The notes beneath the pieces were generated by a model. The model searched no databases and had not been told where the DNA came from. It saw only the letters and a program-made list of their open reading frames with translations. Made by a program: the position numbers and the translations under genes. A stretch of 39,167 nt of DNA, taken from CAVDWX01 sp963612735. GTDB taxonomy: Bacteria > Bacillota_I > Bacilli_A > RFN20 > CAG-826. Of the stretch, positions 7,457 through 14,670 are shown piece by piece. The stretch lies in NCBI GenBank assembly GCA_963612735.1, contig CAVDWX010000093.1:1-39167 (forward strand), written 5' to 3'. Position 1 is the first letter of the stretch, and every line of letters starts with the position of its first letter.

Positions 7457-7876
7457 ATGAACGAATTATTAATTGAAAATAAAGGGATTGGAAAATATAT
7501 TGAAATATTGAATTATGACAAGAGCAATCAACTTGCTCTTGTTCGAATTTGTGGAGTGAAATGTCAACCTTATGTAGTGGCTCACCACTTGGATTTGAGT
7601 GATGGATCGTGGGCATATGGAACATATTTTCAGGAATTAGAAAATGCAAAAACTGAATTTAGATTATGTGTGTTAAGTGATTCTATTTACGAAGAAGCTG
7701 TCAAGGTGTTATTGAGTGATGCTTTAGATGATATGGATTTAAGCATGAGCGAATTAAATATTGCTTGCGATTGGTTTATGAATCAATTTGAGAGTCCTAC
7801 ATATTTAGATTATTACGATGTTGAAAATACAAGAGCATTTATTGAAGGAATGAGGGAAGACAAAAATGAAAATTGA
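7457..7876 (+). CDS. Small phage protein, 139 aa, paralogue of 9786-9995
   Basis: ATG 7457 is behind a strong AAAGGAGGG. Residues about 8-70 are similar to the 69-aa product at 9786: both have an IGKY/LGNI start, an LALVRIC or KALIQIC strand, then a G-x-W-x-x-x-x-Y-(F/Y)-x-(E/D)-L-x-x-A-x-x-E-F pattern (GSWAYGTYFQELENAKTEF here). The C-terminal half has no counterpart there. Function unknown. It overlaps the next gene by 11 bases. Confidence 0.72.
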   Translation: MNELLIENKGIGKYIEILNYDKSNQLALVRICGVKCQPYVVAHHLDLSDGSWAYGTYFQELENAKTEFRLCVLSDSIYEEAVKVLLSDALDDMDLSMSELNIACDWFMNQFESPTYLDYYDVENTRAFIEGMREDKNEN

Positions 7877-8543
7877 AAATAAATTAAAAAGAGAGGTAGT
7901 AAATGACTTTTTAGACGAGTACCAATCTTTATTTAAAAATTTAAAACACTGTTATTTTGTGATTGAAAGTGAAATTGGCGAACCGATTAAAATCGGTATA
8001 AAACTACATAGTATTGATCGACAAGCGTGTTTTGAAAGTTTTTCTGGCGAACAAAACGAAAGGGCAATAAAAGAATTAAAAAAATGGATTAATAAAAATG
8101 GAGAACCAGTTTATGCAAAATATGGAAAAGATGTGATTTCTAATTGCCTACAAGTTGGTAATGATGAAATGTGGTGCCATGAACGTGATGGTAATGATTA
8201 TTTCTATCAATTTGCATTGGATGAAGATGGTTATATCTACCGATTGATGTTTAACTTGGAGGATATTGCAGCACAATATAAAGAAGATGAAGGTGAAGAA
8301 TGGGATTATTCGTTAGATACAATTGATTATAATCATCCAACCAAAATCGATAAATTACCTAACGATGATTACATGTATAGCGTATTAGAATCGGCTATTG
8401 TCGATGATGGATTCTGCGACGATTTAATTCTAGAGGTTTTAAGTCAAGATGAATTTTATAAAAAAGAAGTATTAGAAGCTAAAAAGTTTTGCAAGTGCTT
8501 AAATGCTTGTTTTGCGGTCATGGGCAATCCAATTTTGGAATGA
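7866..8543 (+). CDS. Phage protein, 225 aa, paralogue of 10924-11406
   Basis: ATG 7866 is inside the end of the previous gene. From residue about 70 to the end it is clearly homologous to the 160-aa product at 10924: both contain MW(C/S)HERDGNDYFYQ, an acidic EGEEWDYSLDTIDYNHP-type segment and a final AIVDDGFCDDLI or AVVDYGYFEKLL helix. The N-terminal 70 residues are present only in this copy. The function is unknown; the repeat of the family within 3 kb points to local duplication. Confidence 0.72.
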   Translation: MKIENKLKREVVNDFLDEYQSLFKNLKHCYFVIESEIGEPIKIGIKLHSIDRQACFESFSGEQNERAIKELKKWINKNGEPVYAKYGKDVISNCLQVGNDEMWCHERDGNDYFYQFALDEDGYIYRLMFNLEDIAAQYKEDEGEEWDYSLDTIDYNHPTKIDKLPNDDYMYSVLESAIVDDGFCDDLILEVLSQDEFYKKEVLEAKKFCKCLNACFAVMGNPILE

Positions 8544-8573
8544 AAAAAGAGAAAATTAGAAGGAGAATAAAAA

Positions 8574-8876
8574 ATGACAGATATTAAAATTAAAGAATTA
8601 AAAAAACAAATTGTAAAATGCAATAATGACATTCAAAGATATGTATATATTTCGAATAATTTAAGAAATCTAATCCAAGAAGAAAAATATTATATAGAAG
8701 AATTCTTAGAAAAAGATGATTTTAGAGAAGTAAAAAAACGAGCCGAGAGAATAATTGACGCTCAAAATCGTATAGAAAAATATCAAGCAGAAATTAAAGA
8801 AGCAAACGAAATAAGAAATCTATGCAGACGTGTTTTACCAAAGACAGAGAAAACCATTATCGTGAATTTCAAATAA
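8574..8876 (+). CDS. Small coiled-coil protein, 100 aa, paralogue of 8904-9143
   Basis: ATG 8574 follows AGAAGGAG. The product is almost entirely helical and charged, two long helices separated near residue 50 (LEKDDFREVKKRAERI). The next gene encodes a shorter protein with the same plan, helix, short acidic or Asn-rich break, then a KxARRAEFCEKQI-like second helix. No function is known; such helical hairpins often act as small binding or adaptor proteins. Confidence 0.65.
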   Translation: MTDIKIKELKKQIVKCNNDIQRYVYISNNLRNLIQEEKYYIEEFLEKDDFREVKKRAERIIDAQNRIEKYQAEIKEANEIRNLCRRVLPKTEKTIIVNFK

Positions 8877-8903
8877 TCAATTTTTAAAAAGGAGAATAGA
8901 AGA

Positions 8904-9143
8904 ATGAACGAAATTATTAAAAGATTAGAAATGGACATTAAAGGTTACGAAAGAGAAATTAATTTGTACAAAATGTTTTTAGCAGAGGCAAAAGAAGAGA
9001 TTATTGCAAATGCGAAAAGAGATTTTTTCAATGAAGTTCAGCATAAGGCAAGAAGAGCAGAATTTTGTGAAAAACAAATTAGCAAATATGTAGAATTAAA
9101 AGTCAAAGCCGAACAACTCTTAAAAATGACGAAAGAAGGATGA
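8904..9143 (+). CDS. Small coiled-coil protein, 79 aa
   Basis: ATG 8904 is behind AAAAAGGAG. It is a helical hairpin like its neighbour at 8574: helix 1 DIKGYEREINLYKMFLAEAK, a break, and helix 2 HKARRAEFCEKQISKYVELK. Its TGA stop falls at an ATGATAAATATG sequence that leads into the next gene. Function unknown. Confidence 0.65.
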   Translation: MNEIIKRLEMDIKGYEREINLYKMFLAEAKEEIIANAKRDFFNEVQHKARRAEFCEKQISKYVELKVKAEQLLKMTKEG

Positions 9144-9148
9144 TAAAT

Positions 9149-9394
9149 ATGAAACAAGTATGGATCGACAATCAAATAGCAAATGAATTCAGCGAAGAAG
9201 TAGCAGAAATCTTAGGAAGAGACGATTTCAATGTAGAGCTATACGGAGTTAGCTTCTACGACAGAATGCTTCCGAACGATGTTCAAATCGTTGATTATTA
9301 TTCAAGAGAAACGCTTGCAGTCGTCGAAAACGGAGAAGTTATTGACGGTGACGAAATTGAAGCATGGCTTGAAGAAAATGTATATTGTGATTAG
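9149..9394 (+). CDS. Small acidic phage protein, 81 aa
   Basis: Two in-frame ATGs exist, at 9140 and 9149. The Shine-Dalgarno AGAAGG ends directly against 9140 but is nine bases from 9149, so 9149 is chosen. The product is acidic (net strongly negative), with a beta-like middle (NVELYGVSFYDRM, VQIVDYYSRETLAVV) and a DGDEIEAWLEENV tail. Codon choice is a little richer in G and C than its neighbours. Function unknown. Confidence 0.68.
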   Translation: MKQVWIDNQIANEFSEEVAEILGRDDFNVELYGVSFYDRMLPNDVQIVDYYSRETLAVVENGEVIDGDEIEAWLEENVYCD

Positions 9395-9405
9395 GAGGAT
9401 GAAAA

Positions 9406-9690
9406 ATGAAAACACTTGTAAGAAGAGAATTGGAAGAATTATATGCAGAAGAAATTCAATGGATGTGTGACTTTCAAAAAAAGGGAAGCTTTGAGAGTTT
9501 AGACGAACACGAAAAAAATTGTTTTGAGAAAATGCATTATACAGCGTGTGTTCGCATTGGGACGATATGGAATCTTTGGGATGACGTTAGACATAACTAT
9601 GAAGATAAAAAGAAGTTACATGAAATCACACAAATCTTAAGCAATTTAGGTGAATACAAAGAGGAGCTTTTTGAACCAAATGAAGATTGA
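9406..9690 (+). CDS. Hypothetical helical protein, 94 aa
   Basis: ATG 9406 follows TTAGGAGGATG. Helical and acidic, with ELEELYAEEIQWMCDFQ near the start and ITQILSNLGEYKEELFE at the end. No recognised domain. It is the last gene before a strong terminator. Confidence 0.68.
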   Translation: MKTLVRRELEELYAEEIQWMCDFQKKGSFESLDEHEKNCFEKMHYTACVRIGTIWNLWDDVRHNYEDKKKLHEITQILSNLGEYKEELFEPNED

Positions 9691-9724
9691 AGAATTTGAA
9701 TATGCATTAGTTTAGTTAAATAAT

Positions 9725-9759
9725 AAAGAGTCTTGTTCAAAATGAATGAGGCTCTTTTT
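9725..9759 (+). terminator. Rho-independent terminator
   Basis: A long stem: 9725-9739 pairs with 9743-9757 around an AAA loop, with only G-T wobbles as irregularities. The sequence ends in CTCTTTTTA. It closes the 5580-9690 operon. Confidence 0.88.
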
Positions 9760-9785
9760 AATTGGCAAAATGAGGATTTTAAATT

Positions 9786-9995
9786 ATGAATTATGTAATT
9801 AAAAATGAAGACTTAGGAAACATATTAGTGTTATGCTTCGACCTTTTAAGCAATAAAGCATTAATACAAATTTGCAGAAAGCAAGCATATCTATTTGGAA
9901 TAGTGACTGGCTTTGATTTCAAAAAGGGAATTTGGAAAAGCGAAATTTACTATAAGGATTTAAGAAAAGCACATCAAGAATTTTTAAATAGTTAG
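9786..9995 (+). CDS. Small phage protein, 69 aa, paralogue of the 7457 gene
   Basis: ATG 9786 has only a weak GAGG (9772-9775) upstream. The sequence aligns over its whole length with the N-terminal half of the 139-aa product at 7457 (KALIQICRKQ, GIWKSEIYYKDLRKAHQEF). It may be a shortened copy. First gene after the terminator; no promoter is evident in the short gap. Confidence 0.66.
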   Translation: MNYVIKNEDLGNILVLCFDLLSNKALIQICRKQAYLFGIVTGFDFKKGIWKSEIYYKDLRKAHQEFLNS

Positions 9996-10013
9996 AAGAG
10001 GTGAATAAATAAT

Positions 10014-10388
10014 ATGACTGAAAAATTAAATAGACTAAGACAATATTATAATGGCTTCAAGATTAAAAGAGGCGATGAGGTTATTACCTTATCACAAAGT
10101 GAAATGAAAGAATTTGAGACGTTATTTGAAGCACGCTCAGTTCTAGAATATTTAATATGTACTTGTTTAGAGTATCGATATTCAGACGAAAAATCAGAAA
10201 GGATATTTAAATATCTGGTAGATGACGAAATAAGATTAAATAATTTTCTCTATGATGTTCTTCATGATGCAGCCATTGACGCAATTGATAAAAACGATTC
10301 TCCAACTGCTCAAAATATAAATTATTGGTTTGAAAATTTAGAACATGAAATGAGTAAACAAGATGAGGATAAAAGTAAAGATGATTAA
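10014..10388 (+). CDS. Hypothetical acidic protein, 124 aa
   Basis: ATG 10014 lies behind AGAAGAGGTG, at a slightly long distance. The N-terminus is basic (RLRQYYNGFKIKRGDEV) and the rest is acidic and helical, ending EHEMSKQDEDKSKDD. No family recognised. It overlaps the next start. Confidence 0.65.
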   Translation: MTEKLNRLRQYYNGFKIKRGDEVITLSQSEMKEFETLFEARSVLEYLICTCLEYRYSDEKSERIFKYLVDDEIRLNNFLYDVLHDAAIDAIDKNDSPTAQNINYWFENLEHEMSKQDEDKSKDD

Positions 10389-10632
10389 ATACAAAGAACT
10401 TAAAGAATTAGTACATAAAATTGCATATCATTCAGAGATGTGTGGTTATTACAAAGCACAAGTTAAAACTTACAAACAAGGATTAAAAGATGCTAATGAA
10501 GAGGATACTGAAATTTTCACAAGATTAATTGAAGTAACAAAAGAACAATTAAAATATCAAGAAGATAAATTATGCGAATGCATTGAAGAAACTAAAAAAT
10601 TAGAATTTCCAAAAGGAGTAAAACATGAATAA
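10381..10632 (+). CDS. Small coiled-coil protein, 83 aa
   Basis: ATG 10381 overlaps the previous stop (ATGATTAA); an earlier in-frame ATG at 10363 would add six residues but has no better ribosome binding site. The product is a charged helical hairpin with three cysteines. It overlaps the next gene by 8 bases. Function unknown. Confidence 0.62.
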   Translation: MIKYKELKELVHKIAYHSEMCGYYKAQVKTYKQGLKDANEEDTEIFTRLIEVTKEQLKYQEDKLCECIEETKKLEFPKGVKHE

Positions 10633-10912
10633 AACAACTAAATCTGAATTATTAAAAAGACTAGTATATGAAATGGATCAAAGGAAAGAAGACGATATGA
10701 TGTTGGCTGGTTGCTTAATGGTAATGAGGTCATTAAAGAAACAAATTAATATCGCTGTTTTAAATAGAGATGCAAAAATGGCGATATGTCTAACTAATGA
10801 ATATATCAAAGAAGAAGAATGTTATAACAAGATTGCTGAAAGATTAAATAGACGTGTAGATATTATTGAAAAAATCGAAATTGAATTAAGAGAATTAGAG
10901 ATTAGAAAATAG
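10625..10912 (+). CDS. Small helical protein, 95 aa
   Basis: ATG 10625 is behind AAAAGGAG. Two helices with a less charged middle (MMLAGCLMVMRSLKKQIN) and a strongly charged C-terminal helix (RVDIIEKIEIELRELEIRK). Probably another helical hairpin like its neighbours. Function unknown. Confidence 0.64.
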   Translation: MNKTTKSELLKRLVYEMDQRKEDDMMLAGCLMVMRSLKKQINIAVLNRDAKMAICLTNEYIKEEECYNKIAERLNRRVDIIEKIEIELRELEIRK

Positions 10913-10923
10913 AGGAGAGTAAT

Positions 10924-11406
10924 ATGCAAAAATTAACTTATTGGCATAAAAGAGATTTACTTAAAACATTCACTACAGAACAAACGAACAAAATTTTAAG
11001 AGAATTGCAAAAATTAATCATCGAAAATGGAGAATCGGTTTACGTACTTGGTCATTTGAGAATTTCAAAATGCTTAATGTTTGGCGATGATAACATGTGG
11101 AGTCATGAACGTGATGGTAATGATTATTTTTATCAATATGCAATCGATGAAAACAATCGTATCTATAAATTGTTTTATGATGTTGAAGAGTTTGCGGAGA
11201 ATTGGCTTCAAGAATATGGTTACGAATGGAGATATGATTATAGCGATCTTGATTATAATAATCCAGATTGGATAGAGGAAATTGACGACTATGAATACGA
11301 AGATGCCATTAGCAATATTATAGAATTTGCGGTAGTTGATTACGGATACTTTGAAAAATTGTTAGAAGAAATATATATAGAAAACAAAACGAAAAATGAA
11401 AATTAG
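10924..11406 (+). CDS. Phage protein, 160 aa, paralogue of 7866-8543
   Basis: ATG 10924 follows AGAGGAGAG. From residue about 25 the sequence matches the 225-aa product at 7866: LQKLIIENGESVYV, MWSHERDGNDYFYQYAID, then the acidic YEWRYDYSDLDYNNP and AVVDYGYFEKLLEEI. It lacks the N-terminal part of that copy. The shared HERDGNDYFYQ block is the most conserved part and presumably the functional core; its role is unknown. Confidence 0.72.
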   Translation: MQKLTYWHKRDLLKTFTTEQTNKILRELQKLIIENGESVYVLGHLRISKCLMFGDDNMWSHERDGNDYFYQYAIDENNRIYKLFYDVEEFAENWLQEYGYEWRYDYSDLDYNNPDWIEEIDDYEYEDAISNIIEFAVVDYGYFEKLLEEIYIENKTKNEN

Positions 11407-11478
11407 ATTTTTCAGAAATATAAATCAAGAGTATCATTAAATTAAGAAATAAACATAAGAAGAGAGAGGTAAAAGTTA

Positions 11479-12366
11479 ATGTTTTCAAAAGACCCGCATA
11501 AAGACAGCGCAATTATTACAACCTTAGCAGGGAGTCCATTCGCTCTTTGCTTTGGTTTTCCAGCTTGGGGATTCTGGGCTGGATGGAATTTAGCAAAGTA
11601 TAATAGTGAAAAAAAGAAATTATCGCAAGGAGGAATGTATGTAGATCCATTAAAAAGACATTTTACTTATAACGCTGTGTGTGCTGAAAGCATACAACAT
11701 GAATTTGACCCCACTGATTATGACGGTCTTACATTTGATTTACTTAGGACAAAGGAAATGTATGAAAGCTGTTGGGGATTAGATTCACCATTACGATTAG
11801 GTAAAAACGATAAAGTAGTTTGGAAAAGAAAAATCATAAATACAAAAACCAAAGCAGTAAGATACGTATATCATTTTTTAAGTCTTAACGGGATTTATGT
11901 TTTAGATAGAGTACCATATGAAAACGAACGATATTTAAAAGAAGTATTAGAAAATTATTTTAAACTATCTATGAATATAGAAGATCCAATTAAAACAAAT
12001 ATACAAAAAACACAACTTAATAAATCCAATATTTATATTCGAAATTTAATATGGGATGGAAAAGATTTGAGTGAATGGTTGAACAAACCAGATACGCCAC
12101 GAGGTAAAAGAGAAGTTTGCGGTCGAATTACAGACTGGGATGAAGAAAGAAGAAAAGCAGAGGAAGAGTTAAATAAGATAAAATCTGAATATTATTATTG
12201 TAAAAAGATAATTGATGACGGTTCTGCTGAATGTTATAAAAAGTGGGAGGAATATAAATTACCTAAATTATCATTCTATGTTTTAGGTGGGTGGGAAGGA
12301 GCCATTGCCGTTCCAACCTGTGAATGGAAAAACATCAGACTCTATAAGAAAGGCGTTGCTCTATGA
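11479..12366 (+). CDS. Hypothetical protein with N-terminal membrane segment, 295 aa
   Basis: ATG 11479 is behind AGAGAGAGGT. Residues about 16-37 (LAGSPFALCFGFPAWGFWAG) form a hydrophobic, glycine-rich segment that could cross the membrane once, followed by a basic region. The rest is soluble, with conserved-looking WGLDSPLRLGK and a C-terminal YVLGGWEGAIAVPTCEW. I do not recognise a family. It overlaps the next gene by four bases (ATGA). Confidence 0.7.
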   Translation: MFSKDPHKDSAIITTLAGSPFALCFGFPAWGFWAGWNLAKYNSEKKKLSQGGMYVDPLKRHFTYNAVCAESIQHEFDPTDYDGLTFDLLRTKEMYESCWGLDSPLRLGKNDKVVWKRKIINTKTKAVRYVYHFLSLNGIYVLDRVPYENERYLKEVLENYFKLSMNIEDPIKTNIQKTQLNKSNIYIRNLIWDGKDLSEWLNKPDTPRGKREVCGRITDWDEERRKAEEELNKIKSEYYYCKKIIDDGSAECYKKWEEYKLPKLSFYVLGGWEGAIAVPTCEWKNIRLYKKGVAL

Positions 12367-12671
12367 AAAGACAATTAATTTATTTGCTTTATGGAATTCA
12401 AGAATTAGAATTTGAAAATCAAGAACCATATATAGAGCAAATCAAAGAATGTATGATTGATAAATGCGAATACTATAAAAATAAAGAAGAACCTGAAACA
12501 TACGAAGCATACAATACCTACTTTGATAAATTAGAAGAATTAAAAAAGATAGTTGGACAATTTGATAATATCAAAAATAAAAAAGATTTTTATGAACTTA
12601 GCCAGATGATACTTAGTTATCAAGCTTTTTATGGCGGATTAAAAAAATATAAAATAGAAATGAAGGTGTAA
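12363..12671 (+). CDS. Hypothetical helical protein, 102 aa
   Basis: ATG 12363 overlaps the previous stop. Helical, acidic in the first half and basic at the end. No motif recognised. Followed two bases after its stop by the next gene. Confidence 0.65.
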   Translation: MKRQLIYLLYGIQELEFENQEPYIEQIKECMIDKCEYYKNKEEPETYEAYNTYFDKLEELKKIVGQFDNIKNKKDFYELSQMILSYQAFYGGLKKYKIEMKV

Positions 12672-12673
12672 TA

Positions 12674-12994
12674 ATGGCAGAACCTAAGAATACTTGGGGC
12701 AGAGCTTTAAGAGAAATAAAAAATAACGAAGGTAGATATGTTGAATTTGAAGATTTATACACTTTAGATGATTGGACATATGCAATTGTTGTTTTCAAAG
12801 AAGATACATTTCCATGGGAACAGAACGATTTAATGTCCCGATGTTTTGTTGTCGACCATCGAATTCCTCATTTTACCAAAGATACTATTGATTACCACAT
12901 GAGTGGGACTAATATGAATTTTACTAAATGGGGATGTAAAGTTGACTGGATGGTCTTTTGTTACGGGGTCGAAAAGGTTTATATCTATTATTAA
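12674..12994 (+). CDS. Hypothetical protein, 106 aa
   Basis: ATG 12674 has AAGGTG (12662-12667) upstream. Mixed alpha/beta, rich in aromatic residues (LYTLDDWTYAIVVFK, FTKWGCKVDWMVFCYG). Function unknown. It precedes the recombinase gene by 23 bases. Confidence 0.66.
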   Translation: MAEPKNTWGRALREIKNNEGRYVEFEDLYTLDDWTYAIVVFKEDTFPWEQNDLMSRCFVVDHRIPHFTKDTIDYHMSGTNMNFTKWGCKVDWMVFCYGVEKVYIYY

Positions 12995-13017
12995 TTAAGA
13001 AAGGCAAAGGAGGATTT

Positions 13018-13995
13018 ATGAGAGGCAGAAAAGAATTTGAAAAATCAGCAAATGAAAAAATCAAAAAGCATTTGAATGAATATCCAAAATATATTACTAA
13101 TTATTATTACTCATTATCTGAAAAATCTCACACCACGAAAATCAACTATATCAATAAGGTAAACAGATTCTTACAATTCTTAAAAGAAAAAGGATATGAC
13201 ATTGATAATATTGAGATTTTTAAAGAGATAAAACCAAGTTTAATTAATATCTATACTGGTAATTATTTAGGTGGTGAAGGTTGTAATAAGGCTACTAATT
13301 TTTATGCGATCAAAAACTTCTTCAACTTTTTAGAAAACGATGAATACATTAGCTCTAATCCTTGTAATAAAGCTAACACTCCTAAAGATAGAAAGAAACA
13401 TGAAATTACAGCTCTTACACCAGAAGAAATTCAAATTATTAAAAATAATATTCTTGAAGGTGTCGGCTCTGATTATTCAAAGTCAACTCATGAAGAATGG
13501 AAAAGCAGGGATATGGCAATCGTAATGATGGGGTTGTCGCTCGGTTTAAGAATTGGATCAATGATTGAAATGAATATTGAAGATATCGATTTTGAAAATC
13601 AGAAAATTAGAATTGTTGTAAAAGGTAATATTGAAAAGGATGTCTTCTTTTCAAACAAGATTAAAGAAATTCTTTTAGATTGGCTTGAAGATAGAGAAAA
13701 GATTATGTATGACTATTACGATGACGGTGCTTTGTTTATCTCAAATCAGAAAAAGAGAATTAGTTATAACGGTGTTAATAAGTTATTAAAGAAATATACA
13801 TATAATATTGATAAAAAGATTACACCGCATAAACTAAGAAGTACATGTGCTACTAATATTTATAATAAGACTAGCGATATTTATTTGACTGCTGATGTAT
13901 TAGGACATTCAAATATTCAAAACACAAAAAGATACGCAATGATTTCTGAAAAACGAGAACGTGAAGCAGCGGAATTAATGGATGATTTAATTTAA
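13018..13995 (+). CDS. Tyrosine recombinase (Xer/phage integrase family), 325 aa
   Basis: Site-specific recombinase. The N-terminal SAM-like core-binding domain covers about residues 15-125 (KINYINKVNRFLQFLKEKG). The catalytic domain follows, with every expected residue: Arg178 (GLRIGSM), Lys202 (VVKGN), His271 and Arg274 (HKLR), His297 (LGHSNI) and Tyr306 (TKRYA). No arm-binding N-terminal domain is present, so it is Xer-like rather than lambda-like. ATG 13018 is chosen for its perfect AAAGGAGG; the frame is open for 20 codons upstream inside the previous gene. It sits a few hundred bases before a catalytically dead relative (14658). SPbeta has a similar pair, yopP and yopR, as I recall. It may be an active resolvase or a regulator. 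Confidence 0.9.
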   Translation: MRGRKEFEKSANEKIKKHLNEYPKYITNYYYSLSEKSHTTKINYINKVNRFLQFLKEKGYDIDNIEIFKEIKPSLINIYTGNYLGGEGCNKATNFYAIKNFFNFLENDEYISSNPCNKANTPKDRKKHEITALTPEEIQIIKNNILEGVGSDYSKSTHEEWKSRDMAIVMMGLSLGLRIGSMIEMNIEDIDFENQKIRIVVKGNIEKDVFFSNKIKEILLDWLEDREKIMYDYYDDGALFISNQKKRISYNGVNKLLKKYTYNIDKKITPHKLRSTCATNIYNKTSDIYLTADVLGHSNIQNTKRYAMISEKREREAAELMDDLI

Positions 13996-14013
13996 AAAAA
14001 GAGAGGTAAGAAA

Positions 14014-14274
14014 ATGACACAAGTAAGTTTATTATTAAATGAAATTAAAAATCATATTGAAGTTATGGAAGGCGTGAGAGAAGAAGGAGCTTTGCAAGAT
14101 GTAAGTGCTGAAGCACAAGACGCATTCGCACATGCATATACCCTTGCAGATACAAAAATTTATGCAATACAAATGTTAGAGAGCGACTTAAAATATACCA
14201 TCGAAGATCAAAAGAGACTTGAAAAATATATTTATAGTTTGTTAGATTTGACAAATTATAAATATGGAGTGTAA
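14014..14274 (+). CDS. Small helical protein, 86 aa, paralogue of 14289-14555
   Basis: ATG 14014 follows AAGAGAGG. It shares with the next gene the MTQ start, a QD-x-F-x-H-(A/S)-Y-(T/N)-x-A core (AQDAFAHAYTLADTKIYAIQ here) and a D-L-K-(Y/H)-T-x-E-D end. Both are helical and acidic, and the two genes are separated by 14 bases. Their place between the recombinase and its dead relative suggests a link to lysogeny control, but this is only positional. Confidence 0.68.
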   Translation: MTQVSLLLNEIKNHIEVMEGVREEGALQDVSAEAQDAFAHAYTLADTKIYAIQMLESDLKYTIEDQKRLEKYIYSLLDLTNYKYGV

Positions 14275-14288
14275 TAAAGAGATATAAT

Positions 14289-14555
14289 ATGACACAAGCA
14301 GGAAAGTATTTGGAGCTTATTCAAAATGTAGATATTAGGAAATTACAATCATTTATGAAAGAAACCAAATTTGAAGAATTAACGGGAGATATACAAGATA
14401 ATTTTACGCATTCATATAATACAGCTCGTGTTCAATTGCTAACAATCGATAATCTAATGTGTGATTTAAAGCATACCAAAGAAGATGAAGATAAGTTATA
14501 CGAGCTGTTTGATATTTTAGAACAAGCAGAAAGATATAGATTTAATTTAAAATAG
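14289..14555 (+). CDS. Small helical protein, 88 aa, paralogue of 14014-14274
   Basis: ATG 14289; the upstream AAAGAGATATAAT is a poor ribosome binding site, so it may depend on coupling with its twin. It aligns with that protein along most of its length (IQDNFTHSYNTARVQLLTID, then CDLKHTKEDEDKL). Function unknown. Confidence 0.66.
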   Translation: MTQAGKYLELIQNVDIRKLQSFMKETKFEELTGDIQDNFTHSYNTARVQLLTIDNLMCDLKHTKEDEDKLYELFDILEQAERYRFNLK

Positions 14556-14573
14556 AGAAAGGAAAAATAAAAA

Positions 14574-14606
14574 ATGTTAAAGAACTACACAGAATTAAAG
14601 ATATAA
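14574..14606 (+). CDS. Possible 10-codon leader peptide MLKNYTELKI
   Basis: ATG 14574 lies behind GAGAAAGGA and is followed after ten codons by TAA. The codons for Thr-Glu-Leu are exactly the first copy of ACAGAATTA, which is repeated at the start of the downstream repressor-like gene. It may be a translated leader or merely a chance ORF. Evidence is limited to the ribosome binding site and the repeat. Confidence 0.3.
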   Translation: MLKNYTELKI

Positions 14607-14670
14607 AAATTGAAAAGAAAAAGATAATTCTGTATAGTTATATATAGAGGTAGGACTATGACAGAATTAT
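14589..14670 (+). promoter_or_regulatory. Three evenly spaced copies of ACAGAATTA: operator array or RNA attenuator
   Basis: ACAGAATTA occurs at 14589-14597, inverted as TAATTCTGT at 14625-14633, and again direct at 14661-14669, with start-to-start spacings of exactly 36 and 36 bases. The middle copy overlaps the -10 box of a promoter and the last lies in the first codons of the 14658 gene. As RNA, the middle copy can pair with either outer copy. Pairing with the downstream one extends to 14 bp (14624-14637 with 14656-14670, bulging the G of the ATG) and would bury the start codon, with the ribosome binding site in the loop. Confidence 0.55.
14610..14638 (+). promoter_or_regulatory. Sigma-70-type promoter for the MrpR-like gene
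   Basis: TTGAAA (14610-14615), a 17-base spacer and TATAGT (14633-14638). Transcription would start about 14645, close ahead of the ribosome binding site GAGGTAGGA. The second ACAGAATTA copy overlaps the spacer and -10 box, as expected for a repressed promoter. Confidence 0.5.

Noticed and set aside
12958..13017. Longer start for the tyrosine recombinase
   Set aside because: The extension lies within the preceding gene and the perfect AAAGGAGG serves ATG 13018.
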